Assembly: GCA_963728475.1 (NCBI GenBank)
Contig: CAVSKL010000002.1
Coordinates: 682,001-746,000 of the forward strand
Reading direction: 5' to 3'
Origin: CAVSKL01 sp963728475 [NCBI: Candidatus Eiseniibacteriota bacterium]
Lineage (GTDB): Bacteria; Eisenbacteria; RBG-16-71-46; JABDJR01
DNA: 64,000 nucleotides
Part shown: positions 33,851 through 43,928 of the stretch, one piece after another
Layout: each line of letters begins with the position of its first letter
Position numbering within the stretch: position 1 is the first letter of the stretch
The notes under the pieces: generated by a model
Database searches by the model: none
What the model was told of the DNA's origin: nothing
The model's input: the letters and a program-made list of their open reading frames with translations, nothing else
Program-made: the position numbers and the translations under genes

Positions 33851-35190
33851 GGCGAGCCCCCTGGAGCGGCCAGGCCGGCCAGGTACCCCCAGAGCGGTCC
33901 CGCCCGGCGCTCGGGTACGTACAGGATCTCCGGCCTCCTCGCGAATCGGCCGCCGGGAAGCCGGATCGCGCGATGGTCGCCGCGGGCCGGTCCCACCTCC
34001 TCCACGGCCAGGGTGTCGCCCTTGCCGTACCAGACCAGGCTCCCCACCGGCCCCACCAGCCCCGCCCGGGCCAGGGACTCCGGCCCCGCCTCGGCGAACC
34101 GGTCGGCGGCGAGCCCCACCCAGTTCCCGAGCACGTCGCGGATCTCCCGCGACGGCCGGCGGGCGGTGTCGGAGAGAGCGAGGGTGCGCGACCGGCCGCC
34201 CGCCCGGATCACCACCGAATCGACCGAGGCCAGGCCGAACGGGAACGGGGAACGCTCCCGGAAGAGATCGTCCCCGGTCTCCAGCACCGGCACGTACTTC
34301 CCGGATACCCCCAATAGCTGCGGCCGGTCCCGGGTTACCGCGTAGACCAGGCCTTCGGAGCCCGGCAGGGGATCCCCCACCTGGGCGAGCAGGGTATCCC
34401 CCCGGCTCGTGACCACCCGGACCCCGGCGCGCGGGTGGGCGAGCCCGTAAGGGGCCAGCGGCCCCGCCTTCTCCCGCACGAAACGCTCGATATGCATATG
34501 GTTCAAGCCCTGAAGGTATTCCACGGTCCGGTGGGCGTCGGCGGGACCGGGATAGGGCCTTTCCACCCACCAGGACGCGTCGGGACGGCGCACCACCGCG
34601 ATCCGGGAACGGCCGGCGGCGTCCAGGAGTTCCAGCGTGTCCGCCCGGGTCTCCTCGAAGGGGAGGAGGATGGAGAATCGTATCTCCGGGGTGGAGAGGC
34701 TCAGGTAGCCCCGGGTGACGCGGGCATCGAGGAGCCCCACCGTGCGGGAGGTCCCCCGCCGCACGTAGTCGTAGTTCCCGTTCAGGGTGAAGGCCCCGAC
34801 CTCCAGGGTGTCGGGAGGGGTATCCCCCCGGTAGGCCGCCCGGATGATCACCCGGGGGTGCCGCATTCCATAGGTATCCATTTTTTCTTGAGTTAGTGGG
34901 AATATACGATCTTCCACCGGAAGCGGGGCCAGGCGCTTGAGCACCGCGCTGACCACGATGTCGTCGGCGGCGTCCCGGACCGGGCGGATCACCTCCCACC
35001 CCGTCCTCCCCCCCGCCACCACCACCGTGGTGTCGGGTCCGTAGGCCACGCTCAGGGTGTCGGGGATGCGCTTGGCCAGGGTGAAGAAGGGGGTCTCGGG
35101 CGGGGCCGCGGGCCGGCGGAGAAGGAACGCGGTCGCGACCAGGAGGACGAGGAAGACCGCGGCCGCTAGCGGGAGGGGACGGCGGCTCAA
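33847..35190 (-). CDS. DUF4340 domain protein
   Basis: Product of 447 residues from a TTG right after the gldG stop, with GGAGG about 7 nt upstream. One N-terminal transmembrane helix (AAAVFLVLLVATAFLL) anchors a large outer domain containing WEVIRPVRDAADDIVVSAVLKRLAPLPVE, the repeated DUF4340 unit, and a second similar block further on (WWVERPYPGPADAHRTVEYL). DUF4340 proteins regularly accompany GldG-like ABC auxiliary proteins, as here. Their exact role is unknown, but the context suggests a periplasmic part of the exporter. Confidence 0.88.
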   Translation of the reverse strand: MSRRPLPLAAAVFLVLLVATAFLLRRPAAPPETPFFTLAKRIPDTLSVAYGPDTTVVVAGGRTGWEVIRPVRDAADDIVVSAVLKRLAPLPVEDRIFPLTQEKMDTYGMRHPRVIIRAAYRGDTPPDTLEVGAFTLNGNYDYVRRGTSRTVGLLDARVTRGYLSLSTPEIRFSILLPFEETRADTLELLDAAGRSRIAVVRRPDASWWVERPYPGPADAHRTVEYLQGLNHMHIERFVREKAGPLAPYGLAHPRAGVRVVTSRGDTLLAQVGDPLPGSEGLVYAVTRDRPQLLGVSGKYVPVLETGDDLFRERSPFPFGLASVDSVVIRAGGRSRTLALSDTARRPSREIRDVLGNWVGLAADRFAEAGPESLARAGLVGPVGSLVWYGKGDTLAVEEVGPARGDHRAIRLPGGRFARRPEILYVPERRAGPLWGYLAGLAAPGGSP

Positions 35191-36663
35191 CTAGCGCCTC
35201 CGCCACCAGACCACGGTGCCGGCCGCGATCACCGCCACCGGGAGGAGGAGCACGAACACCACCATCAGCGCCCGCCCCTGGTGGCGGGTGAGGATCACCG
35301 GGCGGTCGGTGTGGGGACGCGGGCGGAGTTCGATCAGATCCTCGTTCTCGGCCAGCCACTGCACCGAGCTCAGGAAGAGATCCCCGTCCCCGAGAACGTT
35401 GAACATGCTCTGGGTGGCGAAGTCGGAATCCCCCACCGCCACCAGCCGGCCCAGCTTCTTCCCCCCCCCGCTCCACTGGGCGGCTTCGGCCAGGATGCGG
35501 CTCCGGGGCACCGACTCCGATTCCCCGGCCACCGTGGTCCGGGGGCCGCTGCGCAGGAGCTCGGCCTGGCGGAGGCCGGGGAGGGCGCCCGCCGAGCGGT
35601 CGAAGGATCCCACCCCGCGGAACACCACCGCGGTCAACCGCTGGCGGAGCGATCTCACCACCGGATGCGACGAGTAGTCCGAGGGGATGACGACCTGCGG
35701 ATCGCGCATGTCGGGATCGGACAGGAAGCGGGGGTGGTAGCGGAAGCCCGCCGGGGCCAGGACCGAGTCCAGGGCCACCGGGTACTGGGGATCCAGGAGG
35801 AGGAGCACCCGGCCCCCCGCCCGCATGAACGCGGTCACGCTGTCGGTCTCGACCGGGGTGAACGGCACCTCGGGGCCCGCCACTACCAGCACGTCCACCG
35901 AATCGCGAAGCGCGCCCCCCTCCAGGATGCTGAGCCCGAAAACCTCGTAGCCCCGCTTGACCAGCGCCTCGGCGCCGTCCCGGAGGCCGCGGGGGGAGCC
36001 GTCGCGGTAGTGCGACTCCCCGTGCCCCCGCAGGAAGGCCACCCGGGCCTTCCGGCTCCGGTAGGCGCGGATCAGCGCCGCCACGAAGTCCTGCTCCTCG
36101 GCGCCGGTGAAGGTCTCATGCCGGTCCCCCACCTGGACCACGGTGGCGTGGTCCTGGATGCCGAACCCCGAGGCCTGCACCGGGTCGCGCTCGGGATCCA
36201 CCACCTTGTAGGTGAGCGAGGGATCGGCGAGGCGGGCGGCGTCCAGGATCCGTCGGAGCGCAAAGGTGACGGGGTCGCCTTCGGGATAGAACACCCACAC
36301 CTTGGGAGGCTCGGGCGCCCGGTGGAGCGCGGTGACCGTCTCCGGGGCGAGGGTGAAGAGCTTGTCCCCGGTGAGGTCCGCGCTCAGCCGGAAGCGCGCC
36401 CCCAGCACGTTCACCAGGACCGCGATCCCCAGCACGAAGAGGACGACGCCCAGCACATTGCCCCCCTCGCGGGTGCTCCGCCGCGAGAGGAAGGTCTGGA
36501 CCTCGCGCCCGGCCCGGAAGAAGTAGGCGAGGAAGAGCGCCGCCCCCGCCACCGCCAGCACCAGGGCCGCGGTTCCCGAGCGTTCGACCAGGAGCCGCAC
36601 CAGCACCGCCCCCGCCAGGCAGGCCAGCCCCAGATAGCCCAGGAGGTCGTTCCGGCGGCTCAC
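35191..36663 (-). CDS. GldG-like ABC-transporter auxiliary protein
   Basis: Product of 490 residues from a GTG overlapping the permease stop (GTGA). Two N-terminal helices and one C-terminal helix flank a soluble part carrying the ABC_transp_aux pattern: RLSADLTGDKLFTLAPETVTAL, KVWVFYPEGDP, VAFLRGHGESHYRD, and LLLLDPQYPVALDSVLAPAGF with later VAVGDSDFATQSMFN. These proteins form a GATase1-like periplasmic or membrane component beside GldF-type permeases. In Flavobacterium, GldAFG is needed for gliding; outside that group such systems are widespread and their cargo is unknown. Confidence 0.9.
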   Translation of the reverse strand: MSRRNDLLGYLGLACLAGAVLVRLLVERSGTAALVLAVAGAALFLAYFFRAGREVQTFLSRRSTREGGNVLGVVLFVLGIAVLVNVLGARFRLSADLTGDKLFTLAPETVTALHRAPEPPKVWVFYPEGDPVTFALRRILDAARLADPSLTYKVVDPERDPVQASGFGIQDHATVVQVGDRHETFTGAEEQDFVAALIRAYRSRKARVAFLRGHGESHYRDGSPRGLRDGAEALVKRGYEVFGLSILEGGALRDSVDVLVVAGPEVPFTPVETDSVTAFMRAGGRVLLLLDPQYPVALDSVLAPAGFRYHPRFLSDPDMRDPQVVIPSDYSSHPVVRSLRQRLTAVVFRGVGSFDRSAGALPGLRQAELLRSGPRTTVAGESESVPRSRILAEAAQWSGGGKKLGRLVAVGDSDFATQSMFNVLGDGDLFLSSVQWLAENEDLIELRPRPHTDRPVILTRHQGRALMVVFVLLLPVAVIAAGTVVWWRRR

Positions 36664-37407
36664 GACTTCCACCTCGTGGCCTGGACCGACTGCACCGCCG
36701 CGAACAGCCCGGTGCCGATCAGGGTGAGGAAGAAGATCAGGTCCGAGGAATCGAGCACCCCCCGGCCGAAGTTGTCGAAGTGGGCGGCAAAGGAGACGTA
36801 GGACAGGATCCGCGAGAGGGCCCCCCCGGTCACCGACCCCAGCCAGTGGAAGAGCCAGAGGATGAGGAAGAGCGCGAAGGAGGCCGCCGCCGCCACGACC
36901 TGGTTCTGGGTGAGGCTGGAAAGGAATAGGCCCAGGGAGACGTAGGCGGCGCCGGTGAGCAGGAGCCCCAGGAAACCGGTCCACACCGGTCCCCACTCCG
37001 GACGCCCGAACGCGAACAGCACCGCCACCTGAAGCGCCACCCCCACCATGAGCGCCGCGAAGAGGCCGAGGGCGGCCAGGTACTTGCCCAGGACCAGCGA
37101 GATCTCCCGGGCGGGGGTGGTGAGCAGGATCTCCAGCGTTCCCTGCCGCTTTTCCTCGGCCACCAGCCGCATGGTCACCAGGGGGACCAGGAACAGCACC
37201 ATCACCGAGACGCTGTAGAAATAGGGGCGGATGAGCTGCTGGTTGACGTCGACCCCTTTCCCCCCTCCGCGACCCACCAGGGCCACGAACTCCGAGAGCT
37301 GCCCGAAGAAGAAGATGCCGGACAGCACCAGGAACACCGCCGCCACCACGTAGGCCACCGGAGAGGTCCAGTAGGCCCGGAACTCGCGCCGGGCCACCAG
37401 CCACAGG

Positions 37408-37415
<8 letters not shown>
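36660..37415 (-). CDS. ABC-2-type permease (GldF-like)
   Basis: Product of 251 residues with six hydrophobic helices. The N-terminal RREFRAYWTSPVAYVVAAVFLVLSG and the cytosolic RLVAEEKRQGTLEILLTTPA are the coupling-helix signature of ABC-2 permeases of the NosY/GldF group. The ATG overlaps the ATPase stop by 8 bp, so the two subunits are translated together. Confidence 0.93.
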
Positions 37416-38333
<918 letters not shown>

Positions 38334-38337
<4 letters not shown>

Positions 38338-39608
38338 TGCCACCTCTCCGCGGTATGAATCCTCCTGGCGGTGCAGGGATGGGTGTAGAGGAGGTCCTCG
38401 ATCCAGGCGGGAGGGAACACGTCGGACAGGTTCTCCCGCGCCAGCCGGACTTCCGCGCGGACGAACGTCGCCGGGTCGTCGGTGAGGACCAGCGATTCCC
38501 GGTCCGCCTGGCTCTCCATGCGCCGGGATATCCAGTTGGACGGCGCCACCGAGATCAGCATCAGGGAGATGTAGAGCGCGTAGGCGGGGATGGCCAGGGC
38601 CGGATCCCCGCGCCCGGAGATCCCCCGCCACCCCGCCGCGCTCCAGCCGCCGAGCACCAGGTGGCCGACCCCCAGACCTAGGAATACCGCGACCGCCCCC
38701 AGGGCGAGTCCCTTCCGCACGTGATGGAGCCGCCAGTGCCCGACCTCGTGGGCCACCACCAGCGCCACCTCGTCCGGGGTGAACTTCTGGAGCAGGGTGT
38801 CGTAGAGGACGATCCGCTGGGTGTTCCCCACCCCGGTGAAGTACGCGTTCACCGCCGGGGTGCGGCGGCTGGCATCGGCGACCAGCACCTCGGTGGCGGG
38901 CACCCCTCCCTCGCGGGCCAGATCCAGGAGCCGGGTCTCCAGCGCCCGGTCCTGGAGACGGTGGAACCGGTTGAACAGCGGGTCGACGACCAGGGGGGAG
39001 AGGGCCACGTAGAGGACGGTGAGGAGCGCAACCGCCGCCCCCGCCGCCGGCCACCAGGCCCGAGGCCACCGCGCGAACAGCCCGAGAACCAGAAGCCCCA
39101 CCACCGCCGCCAGCAACCATCCCACCCCCAGGCTCTTGACCCAGTCCCCCAGCCAGCTCGCCACCGGATCGTGGCGCAGGCCGAAGGCCTTGGCGTGGAG
39201 GTAGTGGGTCAGGGAGAACGGGAAGCGGAGAAGGGCGAAGCCGAGCACCAGGGCGGAGAGCACCAGGAGCCGGGCCAGCCAGGGCCGCCCTCCCGCCGTC
39301 CGCAACGCCTGCCGTCCCCACGCGCCGAGAGGACCCAGGACCAGGGCCCACGCCGCGGCCAGAATAACCGCGGACTCCACGAAGTAGAGTAGGTAGCCCA
39401 GGCGGTGATAGGCCCGGCCCCGGGCGAGGAAGGCTTGGTCGAAGTGAGTCTGCGCGGTTTCACGGAGTTCCGCCCGGGTGGGGCCGGCCGCCGCCGCCGC
39501 GGGGGGGACGGCGGCGGCGAGCAGGAGGAGGCTCACCAGCGGGAGTCCCCGCCGGCGCAGCAAGGCGAATGGGGCCCGGAGGCGCGAGGTCGGGTTGAGG
39601 CGCGGCAT
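38334..39608 (-). CDS. M48-family membrane metallopeptidase (Ste24/CAAX-protease-like)
   Basis: Product of 424 residues. An N-terminal signal or first helix is followed by several transmembrane segments. The zinc motif is AHEVGHWRLHHV, with the distal ligand region MESQADRES. VDPLFNRFHRL and ASRRTPAVNAYFTGVGNTQRIVLYDTLL precede the active site as in Ste24-type proteases. Such enzymes cleave membrane proteins or lipoprotein tails. It is the first gene of the leftward GldAFG-DUF4340 operon, an association that may reflect processing of the transported or surface protein. The ATG has no Shine-Dalgarno sequence, and a -10-like TACGCT lies 10 nt upstream (39619-39624), so the message may be leaderless. 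Confidence 0.9.
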
Positions 39609-39683
39609 GAGGTGGACGAGCGTAGCACGGGCTCCGGTCGCGGACCATTCCACCCAGATTCGTGATCCGAAGCCAAGGAACGG

Positions 39684-39713
39684 TTGAGTCTTCCCCGTTC
39701 GGACCGATATTCT
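39684..39713 (+). promoter_or_regulatory. Promoter for the mltD-like gene
   Basis: TTGAGT (39684-39689), 18 bp, TATTCT (39708-39713). The -10 ends 9 nt before the ATG at 39723, implying a leader of only about 2 nt. Confidence 0.5.
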
Positions 39714-39722
39714 ATACATCGT

Positions 39723-41060
39723 ATGCGTATCCGGAAAACCCTCGCCAGCTTCCTCTTCCTCGTGGCGGCCGTCCCGGCTGGAGGGGCTCTTGCGTCCTCC
39801 TCGGAGACCGCGTTTCCCCGGTCGTCCTCCCTGGTCCCCGCGGTGGACTTCTGGAAAGATATCTTCACACAGTGGGACGCCGACGAGATCGTCTACCACG
39901 ACGGCCGGGACCTGAGCCGGGTCTACGAGGTCCACCGCCTTCCTCCCGCCGACGGGACCTACCGGCGGGAACGGGAGCGGGAGGCCCTCCGGGCGGGCTG
40001 GAAGGAGGCCCTGGAGCGCGATCTGGACCTCCTGGGCCGCGCCGACGCGGTCTACGACAGCCTGGACGGCCGTCTCTACCGTCTCTACGCCATCTGGGAC
40101 CAGAGCCGCGATCCCGCGGTCTACCGGGCCGCGGCCGAGAACATCCGGAGCCAGCGGGGCATCCGGGAGCGCTTCCTGGGGGGGGTGGCCCGCTCCGCCC
40201 GGTACATGGACCGCTTCCGCGAGATCTTCCGCGAGGAGGGGGTGCCCGAGGACCTGGTCTACCTCCCCCACGTCGAGTCCTCCTACCAGTGGAATGCGCA
40301 GTCCGGGGTGGGGGCGGCGGGGATGTGGCAGTTCATGTCCGGCACCGCCCGCCGGTTCGACATGATGGTGAACGAGGCGGTGGACGAACGCCTCGACCCC
40401 TACACCGCGGCCCGCGCCGCCGCCCGGTATCTGAAGGCGGCCCACGACCAGCTCGGGACCTGGCCCCTGGCCATCACCTCGTACAACCACGGGGTGGACG
40501 GGGTGAAGAATGCGGTGCGCGAGACCGGGAGCACCGACATCTCGCGGATCATCGACGACTACCAGGGCCCGCTGTTCGGGTTCGCGGGCCGCAACTTCTA
40601 CCCGGAATTCCTGGCCGCCCGCGAGTCGGCCGACTCGCTCCTGGCCGATCCCGGCGATCTCGCCCTGGACCAGCCCTGGGCCTACGACCTGTTCGTGCTG
40701 CCCGCCTACGTGAAGCTGCCGGTCCTGGCCCGGAGCCTCGGGGTGAACCCCTCCGACCTCGCGGGGCTGAACCCGGCCCTGCGCCCCCCCACCCGTGAGG
40801 GGCGCGCGTATCTTCCCAAGGGGTTCGCGCTCAAGGTGCCGGCGGGCCTGGGGGGCGACGCGCCGGGCCTGTTCGCCTCGCTCCCCGCGGCCGAACGCCC
40901 GCTCACCGAGCCGGTGCACACCTACCGGGTCCGCCACGGGGACAGCCTGGGAGGGATCGCCTCACGCTTCCACACCACGGTGCGGGCGCTGGCCGAGATG
41001 AACGGACTCCGGAATCCCAACCGGTTGCGGGTCGGGGCCAATCTTCTGCTCCCCCACTAG
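39723..41060 (+). CDS. mltD: Membrane-bound lytic murein transglycosylase D-like, with LysM
   Basis: Product of 445 residues from the ATG at 39723. A TTG at 39684 with AGGA upstream would add 13 residues but lies inside the predicted -35. The signal peptide (LASFLFLVAAVPAGGALA) is followed by a helical region. The SLT domain around residues 170-290 contains PHVESSYQWNAQSGVGAAGMWQFM, where Glu is the catalytic acid, and ITSYNHGVDGVKNAV. A C-terminal LysM begins at YRVRHGDSLGGIASRF and binds peptidoglycan. MltD cleaves glycan strands with formation of 1,6-anhydro ends. It is divergent from the M48 operon. Confidence 0.93.
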   Translation: MRIRKTLASFLFLVAAVPAGGALASSSETAFPRSSSLVPAVDFWKDIFTQWDADEIVYHDGRDLSRVYEVHRLPPADGTYRREREREALRAGWKEALERDLDLLGRADAVYDSLDGRLYRLYAIWDQSRDPAVYRAAAENIRSQRGIRERFLGGVARSARYMDRFREIFREEGVPEDLVYLPHVESSYQWNAQSGVGAAGMWQFMSGTARRFDMMVNEAVDERLDPYTAARAAARYLKAAHDQLGTWPLAITSYNHGVDGVKNAVRETGSTDISRIIDDYQGPLFGFAGRNFYPEFLAARESADSLLADPGDLALDQPWAYDLFVLPAYVKLPVLARSLGVNPSDLAGLNPALRPPTREGRAYLPKGFALKVPAGLGGDAPGLFASLPAAERPLTEPVHTYRVRHGDSLGGIASRFHTTVRALAEMNGLRNPNRLRVGANLLLPH

Positions 41061-41110
41061 CGGCGGCGAAAGGCCGGCTCCGGTCTTTCCACCGGCCGCC
41101 GGCGCGCGGA

Positions 41111-42271
41111 TCACCGGCCGGCCGCCGACTCCAGGAGCCGGTGCCACTGCTCCACCACCACCGGCAGGGCGAAGTTGAGCACCGCGTGCCGGCGGGCGGC
41201 CTGGCCCAGCTCCGCGCGGAGTTCCGGCGAACGGCCCAGCTCGATCAGGGCCGCGGCCAGGGCCCCGGGGTCGCCGGGGGGGGTGAGCCTCCCCAGCATG
41301 CCGTAGCCGAGCACCTCCTCGTTTCCTCCCACCCGGGTGGCCGCCGCGGGCAAGCCCGCCGCCAGGTACTCGACCAGGGCATTGGAGAAGCTCTCGCTTC
41401 CCGAGGCGAGCGCGCCGGCGTCGAAGCCGGCCAGGAGACCGGCCACGTCGTCGCGGCGCCCCAGGAAGTGCACCGCGCCTCCGACGCCCAGGGCCGAGGC
41501 TCCGTCGCGGAGCGGCCCCTCCTCCGGCCCCTCCCCCACCAGGGCCAGCCGCGCCCCCGGGATCGCCGCGCGCACCCGCGCGAACGCCTTCAGGAGATCG
41601 TGGTGCCCCTTCACCGGGCGCAGGGTGGCGACGCAGCCGATCAGGTAACCGTCGGGGGGAAGGCCGGCCCGGCGGCGGGCGGCGGCGCGGGCGGCGCCGT
41701 CGGGAGGCGGGCGGAAGCGCTCCACGTCCACCGCGTTGTAGATCACCGTCACCCGGCGGGGAGAGATCCCGGTGCGGGCGATCACGTCCTCGCGGGCGGC
41801 CTCGGAGTTGGCCACGAAGCGCTTCACCGACCGCGCGAGCACCCGCAGCTCCAGCCGCGCGGCGGCGTTCTCGGCGTAACCCAGATTGCGCCGGGAAGCC
41901 ACCACCGGGACCCCCGCCCAGCGGCCGGCCAGGATTCCCAACCGCTGCGCGTCGCGGAAGAAGGTGAGCACCACCTCCAGCTCGTGGCCCCGGATCCAGC
42001 GCCGCGCCCTTCGAAGCGCGCGCGCGCCTTCCGGTCCCAGGAACCGCCGGAGCCCCAGCACCTCCACCGGGAGCGGAGGAACCGCTCCGGCCGCGGGAGG
42101 TTGCAGGCAGCACAGGAACGGCTCGATCCGGCCTCGGTCGAGGCGGCGCAGCAGGAGATCGATCTGGTTCTCCGTCCCTCCCCCGGGGCGGAGGATGTCG
42201 ATCATGAAACCCGCACGAAGCGGAGTTCGCCCGGTTCCGGCGCCGCGTCCGGCTGAAATCGGTTTGTGCAT
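41111..42271 (-). CDS. GT4-family glycosyltransferase
   Basis: Product of 386 residues. The N-terminal Rossmann half starts AGFMIDILRPGGGTENQIDLLLRRLD. The C-terminal half has VATLRPVKGHHDLLKAFA, LALVGEGPEEG and the EX7E motif SESFSNALVEYLAAGLP followed by ATRVGGNEEVL. GT4 retaining enzymes build lipopolysaccharide, capsule or exopolysaccharide with nucleotide sugars. A second ATG near 42205 would start just before the first strand, but the longer form fits better with an intact lead-in. It is divergent from a flippase gene, so both probably serve one glycan pathway. Confidence 0.92.
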   Translation of the reverse strand: MHKPISAGRGAGTGRTPLRAGFMIDILRPGGGTENQIDLLLRRLDRGRIEPFLCCLQPPAAGAVPPLPVEVLGLRRFLGPEGARALRRARRWIRGHELEVVLTFFRDAQRLGILAGRWAGVPVVASRRNLGYAENAAARLELRVLARSVKRFVANSEAAREDVIARTGISPRRVTVIYNAVDVERFRPPPDGAARAAARRRAGLPPDGYLIGCVATLRPVKGHHDLLKAFARVRAAIPGARLALVGEGPEEGPLRDGASALGVGGAVHFLGRRDDVAGLLAGFDAGALASGSESFSNALVEYLAAGLPAAATRVGGNEEVLGYGMLGRLTPPGDPGALAAALIELGRSPELRAELGQAARRHAVLNFALPVVVEQWHRLLESAAGR

Positions 42272-42292
42272 GCTGGCGCGTTACTCTATCCT
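42264..42292 (+). promoter_or_regulatory. Promoter for the flippase-GT2 pair
   Basis: TTGTGC (42264-42269), exactly 17 bp, TATCCT (42287-42292). The predicted start near 42300 gives a leader of about 90 nt containing the hairpin at 42310. The -35 overlaps the start codon of the divergent GT4 gene. Confidence 0.45.
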
Positions 42293-42309
42293 ATCCGGGA
42301 TTTTCCCGC

Positions 42310-42329
42310 ATCCCGCTTCAGCGCGGGAT
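42310..42329. other. Perfect 7-bp hairpin in the flippase leader
   Basis: ATCCCGC (42310-42316), loop TTCAGC, GCGGGAT (42323-42329). A smaller CGGGA/TCCCG hairpin precedes it. There is no T-run, so this is not an intrinsic terminator. It may be an operator or an RNA element. Confidence 0.4.
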
Positions 42330-42389
42330 CCGGGTTCGTGGGCATTGCGGGGCCCGGTCCGATCCACCCGCCCGGGGGAAAACCGCCGT

Positions 42390-43928
42390 ATGACCACCCG
42401 ACGCCGCATCGTGCACAACTCCCTTTCGGGAGGGGTGCTGTTCGCGGTGAACCTGGTCATCGCCTTCCTCCTCAGCCCCATCATCGTCCGCGAGCTGGGC
42501 AATCAGGACTACGGCATCTGGGACATCATGCTGAGCCTGGTGGGCTACTTCAGCATCCTGGAGTTCGGTCTGAGCCCGGCCATCGTCCGCTACGTGGCTC
42601 TCGCCTCCGCCCAGGGGGACCGCGAGCGCAGCCTGAACGTGTTCAACTCCGCCATCCTCTCTTTGGTCGGCGCGGGGGTGGTGAGCTTCCTGGTGCTTGC
42701 CGCCCTCTCCTTCCGGCCCGAGGCGGTCCTGAACGTGGCTCCCGGCTCCACCGCCCACCTCGGCCTCCTGTTCGTGCTCATGGGAGGGCTCCTCCTTCTC
42801 CAGTTCCCGGGAACGGTGGTGGTCAGCTATCTCATGGGCTACCAGCGCCACTACCTGCTGAACGGCACCCGGGTGGTGTTGCTGGTGGTTCAGAACCTCT
42901 TCATCTACGTCGCGCTCACCCGCTGGCCCGGCCCCAAGCTCCTGTGGCTGGGCCTCATCTTCTTCGTGGGGAACCTGATCGAGTACGGCGCCTTCGCGGT
43001 GATGGTGCTGGCCCTGGGAGAGGGGCTCCGGCTGGATCCCAAGCGATTTTCCTGGGCCACCCTCCGCGAGCTTTACGTCTTCGGGCTCAAGAGCTTCCTG
43101 CTCATGGTGGCCGGACGCGTCCGCAAGCAGACCATGCCGCTGGTGATCGCCCACGTGCTGGGGGTGGGACAGGTGGTGTTCTTCGCCATCCCGGGACGGC
43201 TCACCGACTACGCGCTCAACCTCACCGGGTTCCTGGGCTCCCCGTTCATGCCCTACTTCAGCGCCCTCGCCGGCACCGGGGATCCCGAGGCGGTCCGCCG
43301 CGCCTGGTTCGGCCTCACCCGGGCCATGCAGTTCCTGCTCCTCTGGATCCCGCTCGCGCTCCTCGCGCTGGGGGTGCCGTTCATCCATCGCTGGATGGGC
43401 CCCAGCTACGCGGTGCAAGGACGGTGGGTGGTGCGATTGCTCAGCCTGGCGCTCCTGGTGGAGTGGATCGGACCCAATTCCGGCCAACTCCTGGTGAGCG
43501 CGGGCCGCCACGGCCGGGCGGCGGCGGTGGCCCTGGTGTTCGCGGTGATCAGCGTCGCCGCCAGCATCCCCCTCGGCCGGGCGCTGGGGCTGGCCGGAAT
43601 CGCCCTCTCGGTGGCGGCGACCAGCGCCGTCACCGCCCTCATCTTTCTCACCCTGGCCTGCCGCGCCCTCGAGGTTCCGGTGCTGGAGCACCTCACCCGG
43701 ACGGTGTTCCGGTTCCTCCCCGCCCTCGTCCTGAGCGGACTCGCCTTCCTGTTCCTTCGCATGAGGGGCGCCCCCCTCACCTATCCCGACCTGATCACCC
43801 ACGCGGCGGTAGCGGGTACGGTGTACCTGCTCGCCGCCTGGCTCTTCGCCCTCACCGCCGCCGAGCGCCGGGTGCTGGAGGCGGTGGTGGCCCGGAGATT
43901 GCCGTGGATCCGCAAATCGAACGGGTAG
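42390..43928 (+). CDS. Wzx-type oligosaccharide flippase (MOP superfamily)
   Basis: Product of 512 residues with about 12-14 hydrophobic helices. The N-terminus RRRIVHNSLSGGVLFAVNLVIAFLLSPIIVRELG and GIWDIMLSLVGYFSILEFGL are typical of the polysaccharide-transporter (PST/Wzx) branch. The protein would flip lipid-linked repeat units to the outer leaflet. Its end overlaps the start of the GT2 gene by 25 bp. No Wzy-like polymerase is seen in the window. Confidence 0.92.
   Translation: MTTRRRIVHNSLSGGVLFAVNLVIAFLLSPIIVRELGNQDYGIWDIMLSLVGYFSILEFGLSPAIVRYVALASAQGDRERSLNVFNSAILSLVGAGVVSFLVLAALSFRPEAVLNVAPGSTAHLGLLFVLMGGLLLLQFPGTVVVSYLMGYQRHYLLNGTRVVLLVVQNLFIYVALTRWPGPKLLWLGLIFFVGNLIEYGAFAVMVLALGEGLRLDPKRFSWATLRELYVFGLKSFLLMVAGRVRKQTMPLVIAHVLGVGQVVFFAIPGRLTDYALNLTGFLGSPFMPYFSALAGTGDPEAVRRAWFGLTRAMQFLLLWIPLALLALGVPFIHRWMGPSYAVQGRWVVRLLSLALLVEWIGPNSGQLLVSAGRHGRAAAVALVFAVISVAASIPLGRALGLAGIALSVAATSAVTALIFLTLACRALEVPVLEHLTRTVFRFLPALVLSGLAFLFLRMRGAPLTYPDLITHAAVAGTVYLLAAWLFALTAAERRVLEAVVARRLPWIRKSNG

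Noticed and set aside
41066-41096. Terminator between mltD and the GT4 gene
   Set aside because: A GGCCGG/CCGGCC pairing exists but has a 14-nt loop and no T-run.
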